64,000 nucleotides of DNA from Flavobacteriaceae bacterium CP2B (lineage in GTDB: Bacteria; Bacteroidota; Bacteroidia; Flavobacteriales; Flavobacteriaceae), in assembly GCA_001683825.1 (NCBI GenBank), contig LXTR01000069.1, forward strand, positions 62,001 through 126,000, read 5' to 3'. The notes under the pieces are model-generated. The model was not told where the DNA came from, ran no database searches, and saw only the letters and a program-made list of their open reading frames with translations. Numbering within the stretch: the first letter of the stretch is position 1; each line of letters opens with the position of its first letter. Below are positions 48,724-57,987 of the stretch, piece after piece. The position numbers and the translations under genes are program-made.

Positions 48724-49587
48724 ATGACCCGTATTTTGCTACCCACCGATTTCTCAAAGAATGCCTGGCGAGCCATTTTGTACGCCATAGCGGTTTTTGA
48801 ACGTACCCCATGTACCTTTTATGTGCTGCACGCCCACCAGGTGAGTCCGTCCGGGTTGATCAGCACCATGAACAAGGAAAGGGGTACGCGGCTCTATACG
48901 ATTATGGCCGGTGAAGAACAAAAGAAACTAGACAAAATCATGGACAGGTTGCGGAAAGTGGATAACGCCAGGGACCACTTCTTTGAGGGGCACCTGGTGG
49001 CGGGTTCCCTGCTGAGTGTGCTGCGCAACTGGGCGTTGCGTACCAGGGCAGATTTCATTGTCATGGGCACCCAGGGCGCCACGGGCCTCAAGGAAATATT
49101 CATGGGCAGCAATACCGTCAAGGTCATCAGGAATATCGATTTCTGTCCGGTAGTGGCCGTACCGGAGCATTATGATTTCCTGCGTCCCGAGCATGTGCTG
49201 TTCGCCACCGAATACCGGCACAAGATCAGCAAGGAGGTACTGCGGCCCCTAAAGGCTATCGCAGAGCTATGGGAGGCTACTATCAACATAGTCCATATTT
49301 CAGAAGAACGGGAATTGGACAAAACACAGCAGGAAAACCAAAAGGCCATGCATGTAGTCCTCAAAGGGATGCGGCATACATTTGAAACCCTGGACTTTTA
49401 TCCCGCCATCTCGGACCGGGTCAGGGAGTACGCCGCGGAATGCGATGTACAACTGATCGCCATGATCCAAACCCAACATAGTTTTATCCGGCAAATCTTG
49501 CGGGAACCGGTTATAAAGAATGTCGCTTTCAGGACCGAACTACCTTTCCTCGTCCTCCCGGAGAAGGGGCAAAAACATGCATCTTAA
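48724..49587 (+). CDS. Universal stress protein (second cluster, 3)
   Basis: A 287-residue tandem Usp opening TRILLPTDFSKN. The N-terminal ATP loop is GTQG-x9-GS. The C-terminal domain lacks it and has TQHSFIRQIL in the shared motif position. It lies 33 bp after the previous Usp. The next gene begins at or within its stop region, suggesting one transcript with the nuclease-like gene. Confidence 0.92.
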   Translation: MTRILLPTDFSKNAWRAILYAIAVFERTPCTFYVLHAHQVSPSGLISTMNKERGTRLYTIMAGEEQKKLDKIMDRLRKVDNARDHFFEGHLVAGSLLSVLRNWALRTRADFIVMGTQGATGLKEIFMGSNTVKVIRNIDFCPVVAVPEHYDFLRPEHVLFATEYRHKISKEVLRPLKAIAELWEATINIVHISEERELDKTQQENQKAMHVVLKGMRHTFETLDFYPAISDRVREYAAECDVQLIAMIQTQHSFIRQILREPVIKNVAFRTELPFLVLPEKGQKHAS

Positions 49588-49588
49588 T

Positions 49589-50434
49589 ATGGCTGCCTCC
49601 GAAAAACAATTGCAAATCGTCAAGTCTTCCGGGGAAAAGGCGGTCTTCTCTTTCGATAAATTACGGGCCTCCCTGAAGAAGTCGGGTGCCGGGGATGAGG
49701 TGGTAGATGGTATCCTGGACAAAATCCGGGAAGAACTCTATCAGGGGATAAGTACCCGTGAAGTCTACAACAGGGCCTATGCCCTCCTCAAAAAGGAACA
49801 AGGGGTTTATGCCTCCAAGTATAAACTGAAAAAAGCCCTATATGAACTTGGCCCTACCGGCTTTCCGTTCGAGCGATTTATCGCGGCGGTTCTCAGTTAT
49901 TCAGGGTATAAAACAAAGGTGGGGGCCGTGGTCCGGGGGCATTGTGTACACCATGAGGTGGATGTCCTGGCTGAAAAAAACGGGCAGGCGATTATGGTGG
50001 AATGTAAATTTCACGGCGATGCCGCCAGAAAATGCGACGTTAAGGTGCCCCTGTATATTCATTCGCGTTACCAGGATATCAAGATCCAATGGAACGGTGA
50101 CGGTACCAAATTACCCCTGGCCGCAGGCTGGGTGGCGACCAATACCCAATTTACTTCTGACGCCATCGATTATGGGCGTTGTGTGGGCCTCTACCTCCTG
50201 AGTTGGGATTATCCGGCGAACGACGCGTTGAAAGACCGTATAGACCGTCTGGGGTTGTATCCGCTGACAGTGTCTGACCTGTTGTCGGCCAGGGAAAAAG
50301 AATACCTCCTGGGCAGGGATGTCGTATTACTGCGGCAACTGTATAAGGAACCCCATTTACTGGATCATATGGGGGCATCCGAAGGACGTAAAAGAAAGAT
50401 CCTGAAAGAAATAAAAGCCCTTTGTATCCCTTAA
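49589..50434 (+). CDS. ATP-cone and Mrr-like nuclease fusion
   Basis: A 281-residue fusion. Residues about 5-90 form an ATP-cone (IVKSSGEKAVFSFDKLRASLKKSG), the nucleotide-sensing domain of ribonucleotide reductases and NrdR. A linker with YELGPTGFPFERF precedes a PD-(D/E)xK nuclease-like domain with HEVDVLAEKNGQ and VECKFHG, where Asp and E-C-K form the catalytic motif. This suggests a nuclease gated by ATP/dATP. ATG 49589 starts 1 bp after the Usp stop; ATG 49577, overlapping, is also possible. Confidence 0.82.
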   Translation: MAASEKQLQIVKSSGEKAVFSFDKLRASLKKSGAGDEVVDGILDKIREELYQGISTREVYNRAYALLKKEQGVYASKYKLKKALYELGPTGFPFERFIAAVLSYSGYKTKVGAVVRGHCVHHEVDVLAEKNGQAIMVECKFHGDAARKCDVKVPLYIHSRYQDIKIQWNGDGTKLPLAAGWVATNTQFTSDAIDYGRCVGLYLLSWDYPANDALKDRIDRLGLYPLTVSDLLSAREKEYLLGRDVVLLRQLYKEPHLLDHMGASEGRKRKILKEIKALCIP

Positions 50435-50446
50435 TACCTTTTGCTG

Positions 50447-51817
50447 ATGGCTGAAATCAAAGTACATTTCCTGGGTGCGTCGGGGACAGTTACCGGTTCC
50501 AAGTTCTGCCTGGAGACGCCCGAGTTGAATATTATGATAGACTGCGGACTGTTCCAGGGGTTGAAAGCCCTTCGTGAATTGAACCGCAAACCACTTGCGA
50601 TCCCCGAAGCCGACATTGACCTGGTGTTGCTTACCCATGGGCACCTGGACCATTGCGGGTACCTCCCGAGGCTGGTGGTGGACGGTTTTGGGGGCGAGGT
50701 ACTGGGTACTGCACCCACCCTGGCCATTGCCGAGATCATCCTGAGGGATACCGCTAAAATCCAGGAAGAAGAAGCCGAAATGGCCAACGAAGAGGGCTAT
50801 GGCAAACACCATCCGGCCCTGCCTTTGTACACCCTTGAAGATGCGGAACGGGCCATCGGGCACTTCCGGGCTGGCGACAAGGATCAGTGGATACGGCTAT
50901 CCGGGAATATCCGTTGCCGGTTTATCCAGAATGGCCATATTATCGGGGCCACTTTTATCGAATTGGAACTTTTTGGGAAATGTTTCGTTTTTTCAGGAGA
51001 TATCGGCAGGCAGGAAGACGACCTGCTTGCCCCGCCAAACAAGCCCCGCTGGGCCGACTACCTTTTTATGGAAAGCACCTACGGAAACAAGCTTCACCCG
51101 CAGGAAGATGTAGCGGGCATCTTGTCCGGTTTGGTGCGGCAGACCATACAGGAGACCGGGACCTTGATTATCCCTTCCTTTGCCGTAGAACGCCTCCAGT
51201 CCCTCATGTACCTGTTGTGGGAGTTGTACCGCAAAAACCACATCCCCAATATCCCTGTTTTTGTTGACAGCCCCATGGGCAACAACGTATTGGAGGTCTT
51301 TGAGCAGTTTCCCTCCTGGCACAAACTGCCCATGAAGGACTATTACGCCATGTGCAACCATGCAAAGATCATCAGTTCCTATAAGGAGACCTGGGAAACC
51401 ATTGATGACCCCAGGCCGAAAATCGTCATCGCTGGCAGTGGTATGGTTACCGGGGGACGTGTGCTTACCTACCTGAAGCAGCTTATAGACAGTAGTTCCA
51501 CCACCATATTGTTGGTGGGGTACATGGCCGAGGGGACAAGGGGGAGGCAATTGCTGGAAGGGGCCAGTGAATTGAAGTTTTTTGGAAAATACCATGAGGT
51601 GAAAGCAAAGGTCCGACACCTGGAAAGCCTATCGGCCCACGCGGACCAGAAGGAACTGCTGGCTTGGATGGGCGAATTGAAAAATATTCCCGAACGGGTA
51701 TTTTTGATCCATGGGGAACCCAATTCCCTCGATGTTTTCCGCACCAAAATTACGGATACCTATGGATGGAAGGTACAGGTGCCAGCCCTGGGAGCATGTA
51801 TTTCCCTCTTCTGCTAA
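50447..51817 (+). CDS. MBL-fold beta-CASP metallohydrolase (RNA nuclease-like)
   Basis: A 456-residue metallo-beta-lactamase of the CPSF/beta-CASP class. The metal motif is THGHLDHCG, followed by GDIGR, the beta-CASP insert with GSGMVTGGRVL, the late His in SAHADQKELL and the final FLIHGEP. Relatives are RNA endo- or exonucleases. It follows the nuclease-like gene after 12 bp. ATG 50447 is used; the TTG six bases earlier is not needed. It lacks KH or other RNA-binding extensions. Confidence 0.9.
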   Translation: MAEIKVHFLGASGTVTGSKFCLETPELNIMIDCGLFQGLKALRELNRKPLAIPEADIDLVLLTHGHLDHCGYLPRLVVDGFGGEVLGTAPTLAIAEIILRDTAKIQEEEAEMANEEGYGKHHPALPLYTLEDAERAIGHFRAGDKDQWIRLSGNIRCRFIQNGHIIGATFIELELFGKCFVFSGDIGRQEDDLLAPPNKPRWADYLFMESTYGNKLHPQEDVAGILSGLVRQTIQETGTLIIPSFAVERLQSLMYLLWELYRKNHIPNIPVFVDSPMGNNVLEVFEQFPSWHKLPMKDYYAMCNHAKIISSYKETWETIDDPRPKIVIAGSGMVTGGRVLTYLKQLIDSSSTTILLVGYMAEGTRGRQLLEGASELKFFGKYHEVKAKVRHLESLSAHADQKELLAWMGELKNIPERVFLIHGEPNSLDVFRTKITDTYGWKVQVPALGACISLFC

Positions 51818-51894
51818 CAGGGGAATTTCAAGGCTTTTTTGGATTTTTATGGCAACAAGCCTGGCTAATATAGTATTTTAGGGTAAAAACAGAT

Positions 51895-52548
51895 ATGACC
51901 GTCCATCTTTTTGAAACGGAAAATTCCGTTCTGAACCAGTTCATAGCAGAAATCCGGGATGAAGCCATACAAAAGGACCCTATGCGCTTTCGCCGGAATA
52001 TAGAGCGCATAGGCGAGGTCCTCTGTTATGAAATGAGCAAATCCCTGGGGTATGTGCGGCAGACCATCCGCACCCCCTATGGGACCAAGGAAGTGACTAC
52101 TCCATCCGACGAACTGGTCCTCTGTTCGGTGCTCCGGGCCGGGCTGCCGCTGCACCAGGGGTTGCTGAACTACTTTGACCGGGCCGAAAATGCCTTTATT
52201 TCGGCCTATCGCCACCACCCTGGAGGGGGCGATGCCTTCGAGGTCATCGTCAAATACTTTGCGGCACCCTCCCTGGACGGTAAGACGCTGGTACTTACAG
52301 ACCCCATGCTGGCTACGGGCAAAACACTCGAAAACGTTTTGAATGCGCTTAAAAGCCATGGCACCCCCAGGCAGATACACATTATTTCGGTCATTGGGTC
52401 CAGGCAGGGGGTCGACTATGTCCGGCAGGTTTTCCCTGCGAAAACCCATTTGTGGATAGGGGCTATGGATGAACAACTGACCACCCGGGGTTATATTATT
52501 CCAGGGCTCGGGGATGCCGGGGACCTCGCATTTGGCGAGAAACTCTAG
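51895..52548 (+). CDS. upp: Uracil phosphoribosyltransferase
   Basis: A 217-residue enzyme with the PRPP loop LVLTDPMLATGKTL and the uracil-binding C-terminus GYIIPGLGDAGDLAFG. It salvages uracil to UMP. A -7-like TATTTTAG (51874-51881) lies before ATG 51895, but no operator is at the expected distance. It separates the nuclease genes from pta-ackA. Confidence 0.93.
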   Translation: MTVHLFETENSVLNQFIAEIRDEAIQKDPMRFRRNIERIGEVLCYEMSKSLGYVRQTIRTPYGTKEVTTPSDELVLCSVLRAGLPLHQGLLNYFDRAENAFISAYRHHPGGGDAFEVIVKYFAAPSLDGKTLVLTDPMLATGKTLENVLNALKSHGTPRQIHIISVIGSRQGVDYVRQVFPAKTHLWIGAMDEQLTTRGYIIPGLGDAGDLAFGEKL

Positions 52549-52610
52549 TGCCCTGCCCAAATGGCGACATAAAGGACGGCCGGCTACTTCCATTAACTGA
52601 AAGTTTCTGC

Positions 52611-52618
52611 TACTTTTG
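52611..52618 (+). promoter_or_regulatory. Consensus -7 box before pta
   Basis: TACTTTTG is a perfect TAnnTTTG, 23 bp before ATG 52642. Neither the regulon operator nor a clear TTTG is found upstream at the usual distances. Confidence 0.45.
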
Positions 52619-52641
52619 TTTTTTACGCTTATTTGATTTGC

Positions 52642-54753
52642 ATGAACAAAGCTATTTATATTGCGACGACGGAACCCAATAGCGGTAAATCTATCGTCAC
52701 CCTGGGCATGATGCAGCTATTACTGGGTAAAACGGCAAAGGTGGGGTACTTCAGGCCCATCATTGACGACCCCCAACCCGATCGCCTGGATAACCATATC
52801 AATACCGTGATCACGCATTTTGGCCTGGACCAGAAAGCGGAGGAGTCTTATGCGCTGACCCGCAGTGAGGTGATCCGCAGGAAGAACCGTGACCAGGATG
52901 ATGGTATTATCGTGAAGATCATCGAAAAATATAAGGAAATTGAAAAGCGTTTTGATTTCGTGCTGGTAGAAGGCACTAGTTTTTCGGGCGAAGGAAGCAT
53001 CATCGAGTTCGACATCAATGTATTGATTGCGAAAAACCTGGGGATTCCCGCGATCATCCTGGCCAATGGGATGGAAAAAACAAAGGAGGAACTCATAGAC
53101 CATTTTCTGATCGCTTATGATTCCTTTATGGACAAGGGGGTAGAGGTCCTGGCGGTCATCGCCAACAAGGTGTCACCGGAGGCCCTGGAAGACAGCCTGG
53201 CCCTGATGAGGAAGGAACTCCCACCCAGCCTGCTGGTAGCGGCCATCCCGCACAACCCGGTACTTGCCAACCCCAGCATCCGCGAAATCGTGGAGGAACT
53301 CAGCGGGGAGGTCTTGTTTGGCCACCCCTATATTAATAACCAGGCGGGCTATTACAGCGTGGGGGCCATGCAACTCCGCAACTACCTTTCGCATTTAAAG
53401 GAGAACGCCCTGGTGATTACCCCCGGAGACCGCGCCGACATCATCCTGGGGGCCCTGCAGGCCCATATTTCTTCCAATTACCCGGCGGTTTCCGGTATCG
53501 TGCTTACAGGCGGCCTTTTGCCCGAGCCCACCATTATCAAACTCATTGAGGGACTGTCGGAAGTGGTGCCCATGATTTCGGTACAGGGGGGCACGTTTGA
53601 CATCACCAACCGAATTGGGAATATCCGCTCCAGGATCTATGCCGAGAACACCCAAAAGATACTCACGTCCATCAAGGATTTTGAGGCCTACGTCCCGTTG
53701 GAAACGCTGTCTGAACGGCTGGTAGCCTTTGAAGTCAGCGGGATTACTCCCCGCATGTTTCAGTTCAACCTCTTAAAAAAGGCGCAATCGCATAAAAAGC
53801 ACATTGTGTTGCCCGAGGGCACAGACGCCCGTATCCTTATGGCTGCCAAGCAGTTGTTGGATGTAAATGCGGTAGAACTCACCCTGCTGGGCAACCCGGG
53901 ACAAATCGCCGAGCAGGTGGCAAGACTGGACCTGGACCTGGACCTGGAGGCAGTGAACATTTTGGACCCGGTGGGATCTCCGCATTTTGAGGACTATGTG
54001 GCCACCCTTCACGAATTGCGGAAACACAAGAACGTAAACCTGGCCATGGCCCGCGACCTGATGGAAGACGTATCCTACTTTGGGACCATGATGGTTTATA
54101 AAGGACATGCAGACGGCATGGTCTCCGGCGCGGTGCACACGACCCAGCACACCATCCTGCCCGCCCTGCAGTTCATTAAGACCGTGCCCGGGGTATCCAT
54201 CGTTTCCTCGGTATTTTTCATGTGCCTGGAAAACCGGGTCTCGGTATTTGGCGACTGTGCCATCAACCCGAACCCCACGGCTGAGCAGCTGGCGGAGATC
54301 GCCGTGTCCTCGGCGGTTACCTCCAGGGCCTTCGGCATAGAACCCAAGATCGCCATGCTCTCGTATTCCTCGGGTACCTCGGGGATCGGGGAAGATGTAG
54401 ACCGGGTACGCAAGGCCACGGAACTGGTACGCCAACTACGGCCCGACCTAAAGGTAGAGGGGCCTATTCAATACGATGCCGCGGTAGACCTGCAGGTGGG
54501 AAAAGCCAAAATGCCCGATTCTGAAGTGGCAGGACAGGCCACCGTATTTATTTTCCCCGACCTTAACACCGGAAACAATACCTACAAAGCGGTGCAACGC
54601 GAAACCAGGGCGTTGGCCATAGGGCCCATCATACAGGGGTTGCGGAAACCGGTGAACGACCTTAGCAGGGGCTGCACCGTGGAAGACATTTTCAATACGG
54701 TCATCATAACGGCCATACAGGCGCAGGGCCAGGCAACATCAGGTTCGGCATGA
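52642..54753 (+). CDS. pta: Phosphate acetyltransferase, long form
   Basis: A 703-residue long-type Pta. The N-terminal P-loop-like domain (ATTEPNSGKSIVTLG) resembles BioD/CobB; the DRTGG domain follows around 215-330; the C-terminal catalytic domain (about 385-700) has VLPEGTDARI, SSVFFMCLENRV and AMLSYSSGTSG. It interconverts acetyl-CoA and acetyl-phosphate. ATG 52642 is chosen over a TTG at 52633. It overlaps ackA by 4 bp. Acetyl-phosphate made here could also feed response-regulator phosphorylation. Confidence 0.95.
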   Translation: MNKAIYIATTEPNSGKSIVTLGMMQLLLGKTAKVGYFRPIIDDPQPDRLDNHINTVITHFGLDQKAEESYALTRSEVIRRKNRDQDDGIIVKIIEKYKEIEKRFDFVLVEGTSFSGEGSIIEFDINVLIAKNLGIPAIILANGMEKTKEELIDHFLIAYDSFMDKGVEVLAVIANKVSPEALEDSLALMRKELPPSLLVAAIPHNPVLANPSIREIVEELSGEVLFGHPYINNQAGYYSVGAMQLRNYLSHLKENALVITPGDRADIILGALQAHISSNYPAVSGIVLTGGLLPEPTIIKLIEGLSEVVPMISVQGGTFDITNRIGNIRSRIYAENTQKILTSIKDFEAYVPLETLSERLVAFEVSGITPRMFQFNLLKKAQSHKKHIVLPEGTDARILMAAKQLLDVNAVELTLLGNPGQIAEQVARLDLDLDLEAVNILDPVGSPHFEDYVATLHELRKHKNVNLAMARDLMEDVSYFGTMMVYKGHADGMVSGAVHTTQHTILPALQFIKTVPGVSIVSSVFFMCLENRVSVFGDCAINPNPTAEQLAEIAVSSAVTSRAFGIEPKIAMLSYSSGTSGIGEDVDRVRKATELVRQLRPDLKVEGPIQYDAAVDLQVGKAKMPDSEVAGQATVFIFPDLNTGNNTYKAVQRETRALAIGPIIQGLRKPVNDLSRGCTVEDIFNTVIITAIQAQGQATSGSA

Positions 54754-55943
54754 AGATACTCGTCATAAACTCGGGGAGTTCCTCTATAAAGTTCCAATTG
54801 ATAGCCATGCCCGGAGAAACCCTGCTTTGTGAAGGCCTGGTGGAGCGTATTGGGCTCGAAGACGCGGCGTTTCACTACAAGGCGGGGCAGGTGAAAGTAC
54901 ATGAAACGGGCTCGATTGCCAACCACAGGGGAGGACTGCAGAAGATGGCTGAAACCCTGTTTGACCCGAGGCACGGCGTGATTGGCGATAAACGCGATAT
55001 CCGGGCAGTGGGCCACCGGGTGGTGCATGGGGGCGACACCTTTGCTACCACCACCCTGATCACACAGGGGGTAAAAGATGCCATCGAAGCATGCATCCCC
55101 CTGGCACCCCTGCATAACCCCCATAACCTTGAAGGGATTGTGATCGCGGAGGAAGTCTTTCCGGACGCCTCCCAGGTGGCGGTCTTTGATACAGCCTTCC
55201 ACCAAAGCATGCCCCTGAGGGCACGGAAATATGCCATCCCCGATCGGTTTTACAGCGAGTATGGGATCAAGTCTTACGGCTTCCATGGCATCAGCCATAA
55301 ATACGTGGCTGAAAAAGCGATCGCCCACCTCGGCCGTAAGCACTCGAACATTATTACCATCCACCTGGGCAACGGCTGTAGCATGACCGCTGTCAAGGAT
55401 GGAAAAAGCATCGACCACAGCCTGGGGTTCGCCCCCGGGAACGGGCTCATCATGGGGTCGCGCAGCGGGGATATAGACCATTCCCTGATCTTCTACCTGG
55501 CCGACCGGCTGGGGTATTCCCTGGGTGAAATACAGCGGTTACTGACACAGGAAAGCGGGATGCTGGGGCTTACGGGCTACATAGACCTGCGCGACATCCA
55601 GGCCAAAGCGGGAGAGGGTGACACCGCCTGCCAACTGGCCCTGGAGATGAATGCCTACCGCATCAAAAAATACATAGGGGCCTATACGGCGGCCATGAAT
55701 GGTTTGGACGCCCTGGTGTTTACGGCAGGGATCGGTGAGAATTCTGCCCTGATCAGGAAGATGGCCTGTGACCAGATGGACTCTCTGGGCATTGTCCTGG
55801 ACGAGGGTAAAAACGCCACGGCTTCAAAGGGCATTCGCGAACTGCAGGATAAAGCCTCCAGGGTGCGCATCCTGGTGGTGCCCACCAATGAGGAACTGGA
55901 GATTGCCAAGCAGGCTTATGGGTTGATACGGAAGGGCGTCTGA
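54750..55943 (+). CDS. ackA: Acetate kinase
   Basis: A 397-residue acetate kinase with LVINSGSSSIKFQL, the FDTAFHQSMP loop, GFHGISHKY, the phosphate-2-type NIITIHLGNGCS and GLMGLTGY-like LGLTGYIDLRD. It makes ATP from acetyl-phosphate, releasing acetate. Its ATGA overlap with pta shows translational coupling. It is the last gene of the acetate branch; a 96-bp spacer without obvious hairpin separates it from the next, convergent gene. Confidence 0.96.
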   Translation: MKILVINSGSSSIKFQLIAMPGETLLCEGLVERIGLEDAAFHYKAGQVKVHETGSIANHRGGLQKMAETLFDPRHGVIGDKRDIRAVGHRVVHGGDTFATTTLITQGVKDAIEACIPLAPLHNPHNLEGIVIAEEVFPDASQVAVFDTAFHQSMPLRARKYAIPDRFYSEYGIKSYGFHGISHKYVAEKAIAHLGRKHSNIITIHLGNGCSMTAVKDGKSIDHSLGFAPGNGLIMGSRSGDIDHSLIFYLADRLGYSLGEIQRLLTQESGMLGLTGYIDLRDIQAKAGEGDTACQLALEMNAYRIKKYIGAYTAAMNGLDALVFTAGIGENSALIRKMACDQMDSLGIVLDEGKNATASKGIRELQDKASRVRILVVPTNEELEIAKQAYGLIRKGV

Positions 55944-56039
55944 TGTCCATGCCGGGATGCGCTTCCGTTTATAGCTGGTGCGCACCCCCCAAATACATTT
56001 ACTGAATTCACCAGTTTAACCGATTGACGCTGTACCCCC

Positions 56040-56426
56040 TTAATTATTTCGTCTTCCTGGGGGGGTATTCAGGTTGCTCCTACCCCTGTCGCCATAGGTA
56101 TCGCGGTGGTAACGGGCGATATTCTCGTCGTGATAGTCGCGGACGCGTACGTATCGGGAACGCTCAAGGTTCAGGGTGCGGAAACGGGGTGGAAGGTCCT
56201 TCACCCGTATCCATACCCCACCGTCAAGGTAGAGGTACATCCTTTCGGTCAGGTCGTAATAGATCCGGAATTCCGGAAAATAGACATACCGCACCAATTC
56301 CAGCCGGCTCGGGTAAAACCAGGGAGGCGGCGGAGGCCCTGGCCGTGTAGCAACGACCACCGGTCCACAACTCCAAAAGGTAAGCAGTGCAAAAGTGGCG
56401 ATGGATATTCGTTGTAAGGTTTTCAT
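56040..56426 (-). CDS. Small proline- and arginine-rich lipoprotein
   Basis: A 128-residue exported protein. The signal peptide ends in a lipobox-like LTFWSCGP. The mature part has a PGPPPPPW stretch, many aromatic residues (YVYFPEFRIYYD) and an R/D/Y-rich tail. I do not recognise a named family, though such small lipoproteins are common in Bacteroidota. ATG 56426 opens the signal; the frame extends to 56489 through the operator. It is driven by the minus-strand side of operator-promoter 20. Confidence 0.7.
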   Translation of the reverse strand: MKTLQRISIATFALLTFWSCGPVVVATRPGPPPPPWFYPSRLELVRYVYFPEFRIYYDLTERMYLYLDGGVWIRVKDLPPRFRTLNLERSRYVRVRDYHDENIARYHRDTYGDRGRSNLNTPPGRRNN

Positions 56427-56445
56427 TTGATTCCTGATTAGGGGA

Positions 56446-56519
56446 TAAAAGAACAGGAATTTCACAGCCCGGGAAATGACCTGGGTCATAAAGGGTTATG
56501 TTCCTTAGCCTTAATTTCA
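56446..56519. promoter_or_regulatory. Bidirectional operator-promoter 20
   Basis: The operator ATGACCTGGGTCAT is at 56476-56489. Minus strand: TTCTTTTA at 56446-56453 for the lipoprotein. Plus strand: TAATTTCA at 56512-56519 for the erythromycin-esterase-like gene. Both are centred 33 bp from the operator. Confidence 0.83.
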
Positions 56520-56552
56520 AAAGGCACGAAACCAAAACAGCCAGGAAGCGCC

Positions 56553-57863
56553 ATGTACTCCGATGAAGAACGTATAAAGTACCTTAAAAACACCTCCCGG
56601 GAGTTGAAGGCCCCAGGCGATTTACAGCCTCTGATCGACCTTTTGGGTGGATCCAGGGTGGTGCTTTTGGGAGAGGCTACCCACGGGACCCATGAGTATT
56701 ATACCTGGAGGGCCGATATCAGCAAACGCCTTATCCGGGATCACGGATTTAACTGTATCGCCGTGGAGGGGGACTGGCCCGATTTCTACCGGGTAAACCG
56801 CTTCGTGAAGCATTATGGAGACAGCCATCCCACTGCGGCTTCGGTCCTGAAGGAATTCAACCGATGGCCTACCTGGATGTGGGCGAACTGGGAAATGGAA
56901 GCCCTGATTAGCTGGCTAAGGGAGTATAACCAACCGCTTCCTTCCCGACAACGGGTAGGTATCTACGGCCTGGATGTTTATAGCTTATGGGAATCCATGG
57001 AAGCGATTCTGTCCTATCTCCGGGCACATGACCCGGGCCTCCTTCCTGCCGCCAAACGCGCTGTCAGCTGTTTTGAGCCCTATGGGGATGAAATGGGCAT
57101 GGCCTATGCCCGCTCGCTCAAGGGAATCCTGCCCCAGGGCTGTGAGCAGGAGGTGGTGCACCTCCTGAAGGGCATTACCCATCGGGCACAGACCTATAAT
57201 ACAGACCTGGAAGCCTCCCTCAACATGGAACAGAATGCACATGTTGCCAGGAACGCGGAGGCCTACTACCGTGCCATGGTCTATGTAGATCAGAGTTCCT
57301 GGAACATCAGGGACCACCATATGATGGATACCCTGAAGCGGCTCCTCCACTTTTACGGACCAGCCTCCCGGGTCATCGTATGGGAACACAATACCCATGT
57401 GGGCGATGCCAGGGCCACGGACATGGCAGATGAGGGCACGGTGAACCTGGGCCAGCTTGTGCGTGAACAACTCCCTGGCCATTCCCCGAAAATCGTCGGT
57501 TTTGGTTCGTACCATGGCAGGGTTCTGGCCGGCTCTGAATGGGGTGCCCCTACGCGCAACATGAGGTTGCCAGCGGCCGCATCAGGCTCCTGGGAACATT
57601 TGCTGCATGCCACGGGGAAAGGCAACCAGCTCGTACTGATGCAAGAACTGGCAGCGGAGGCCTGTTTTCAAAGGCGTATTCCCCAAAGGGCAGTGGGGGT
57701 GGTGTACCATCCCCGCATTGAGCATTTTGGGAATTATGTGCCCTCTGTCCTGCCAGAACGCTATGACGCCTTTATCCATATTGATCGAACCGAGGGCCTG
57801 CACGCCATGGAAGTCTATGCAGACCAGAGACAGCTACCCGGAACCTACCCCTGGTCTTATTGA
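56553..57863 (+). CDS. Erythromycin esterase family protein
   Basis: A 436-residue protein of the EreA/succinoglycan-synthesis family. VLLGEATHGTHEYY has the conserved G-E-A-T-H-G, followed by VEGDWPD, MWAN-equivalent TWMWANWEME and VWEHNTHVGDA. The metal/active-site His and Glu residues of the family are present. Members hydrolyse macrolides or unknown esters; a stress-related role is more likely than resistance here, given the promoter. There is no signal peptide. Confidence 0.88.
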   Translation: MYSDEERIKYLKNTSRELKAPGDLQPLIDLLGGSRVVLLGEATHGTHEYYTWRADISKRLIRDHGFNCIAVEGDWPDFYRVNRFVKHYGDSHPTAASVLKEFNRWPTWMWANWEMEALISWLREYNQPLPSRQRVGIYGLDVYSLWESMEAILSYLRAHDPGLLPAAKRAVSCFEPYGDEMGMAYARSLKGILPQGCEQEVVHLLKGITHRAQTYNTDLEASLNMEQNAHVARNAEAYYRAMVYVDQSSWNIRDHHMMDTLKRLLHFYGPASRVIVWEHNTHVGDARATDMADEGTVNLGQLVREQLPGHSPKIVGFGSYHGRVLAGSEWGAPTRNMRLPAAASGSWEHLLHATGKGNQLVLMQELAAEACFQRRIPQRAVGVVYHPRIEHFGNYVPSVLPERYDAFIHIDRTEGLHAMEVYADQRQLPGTYPWSY

Positions 57864-57910
57864 GGGCAGCCGGGAAGTTGTTTAGGTACTGCCGGTTAAA
57901 CGGAGCCCGG

Positions 57911-57954
57911 ATGATGGATATCATTGTGCACATGAGCCCCTGCGACTACCTTTC
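57911..57954 (+). promoter_or_regulatory. Operator-promoter 21, YtxH/holin-like trio
   Basis: The operator ATGATGGATATCAT is at 57911-57924 and the -7 box TACCTTTC at 57947-57954, with centres 33 bp apart. The predicted leader is about 30 bases before ATG 57988. Confidence 0.83.
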
Positions 57955-57987
57955 ATCAAAGTTAATATTCATCTAAATTACACGATC

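Noticed and set aside
56553-57863. Macrolide resistance gene
   Set aside because: The family is broad, there is no mobile context, and the gene is under the stress-type promoter; resistance is not supported.
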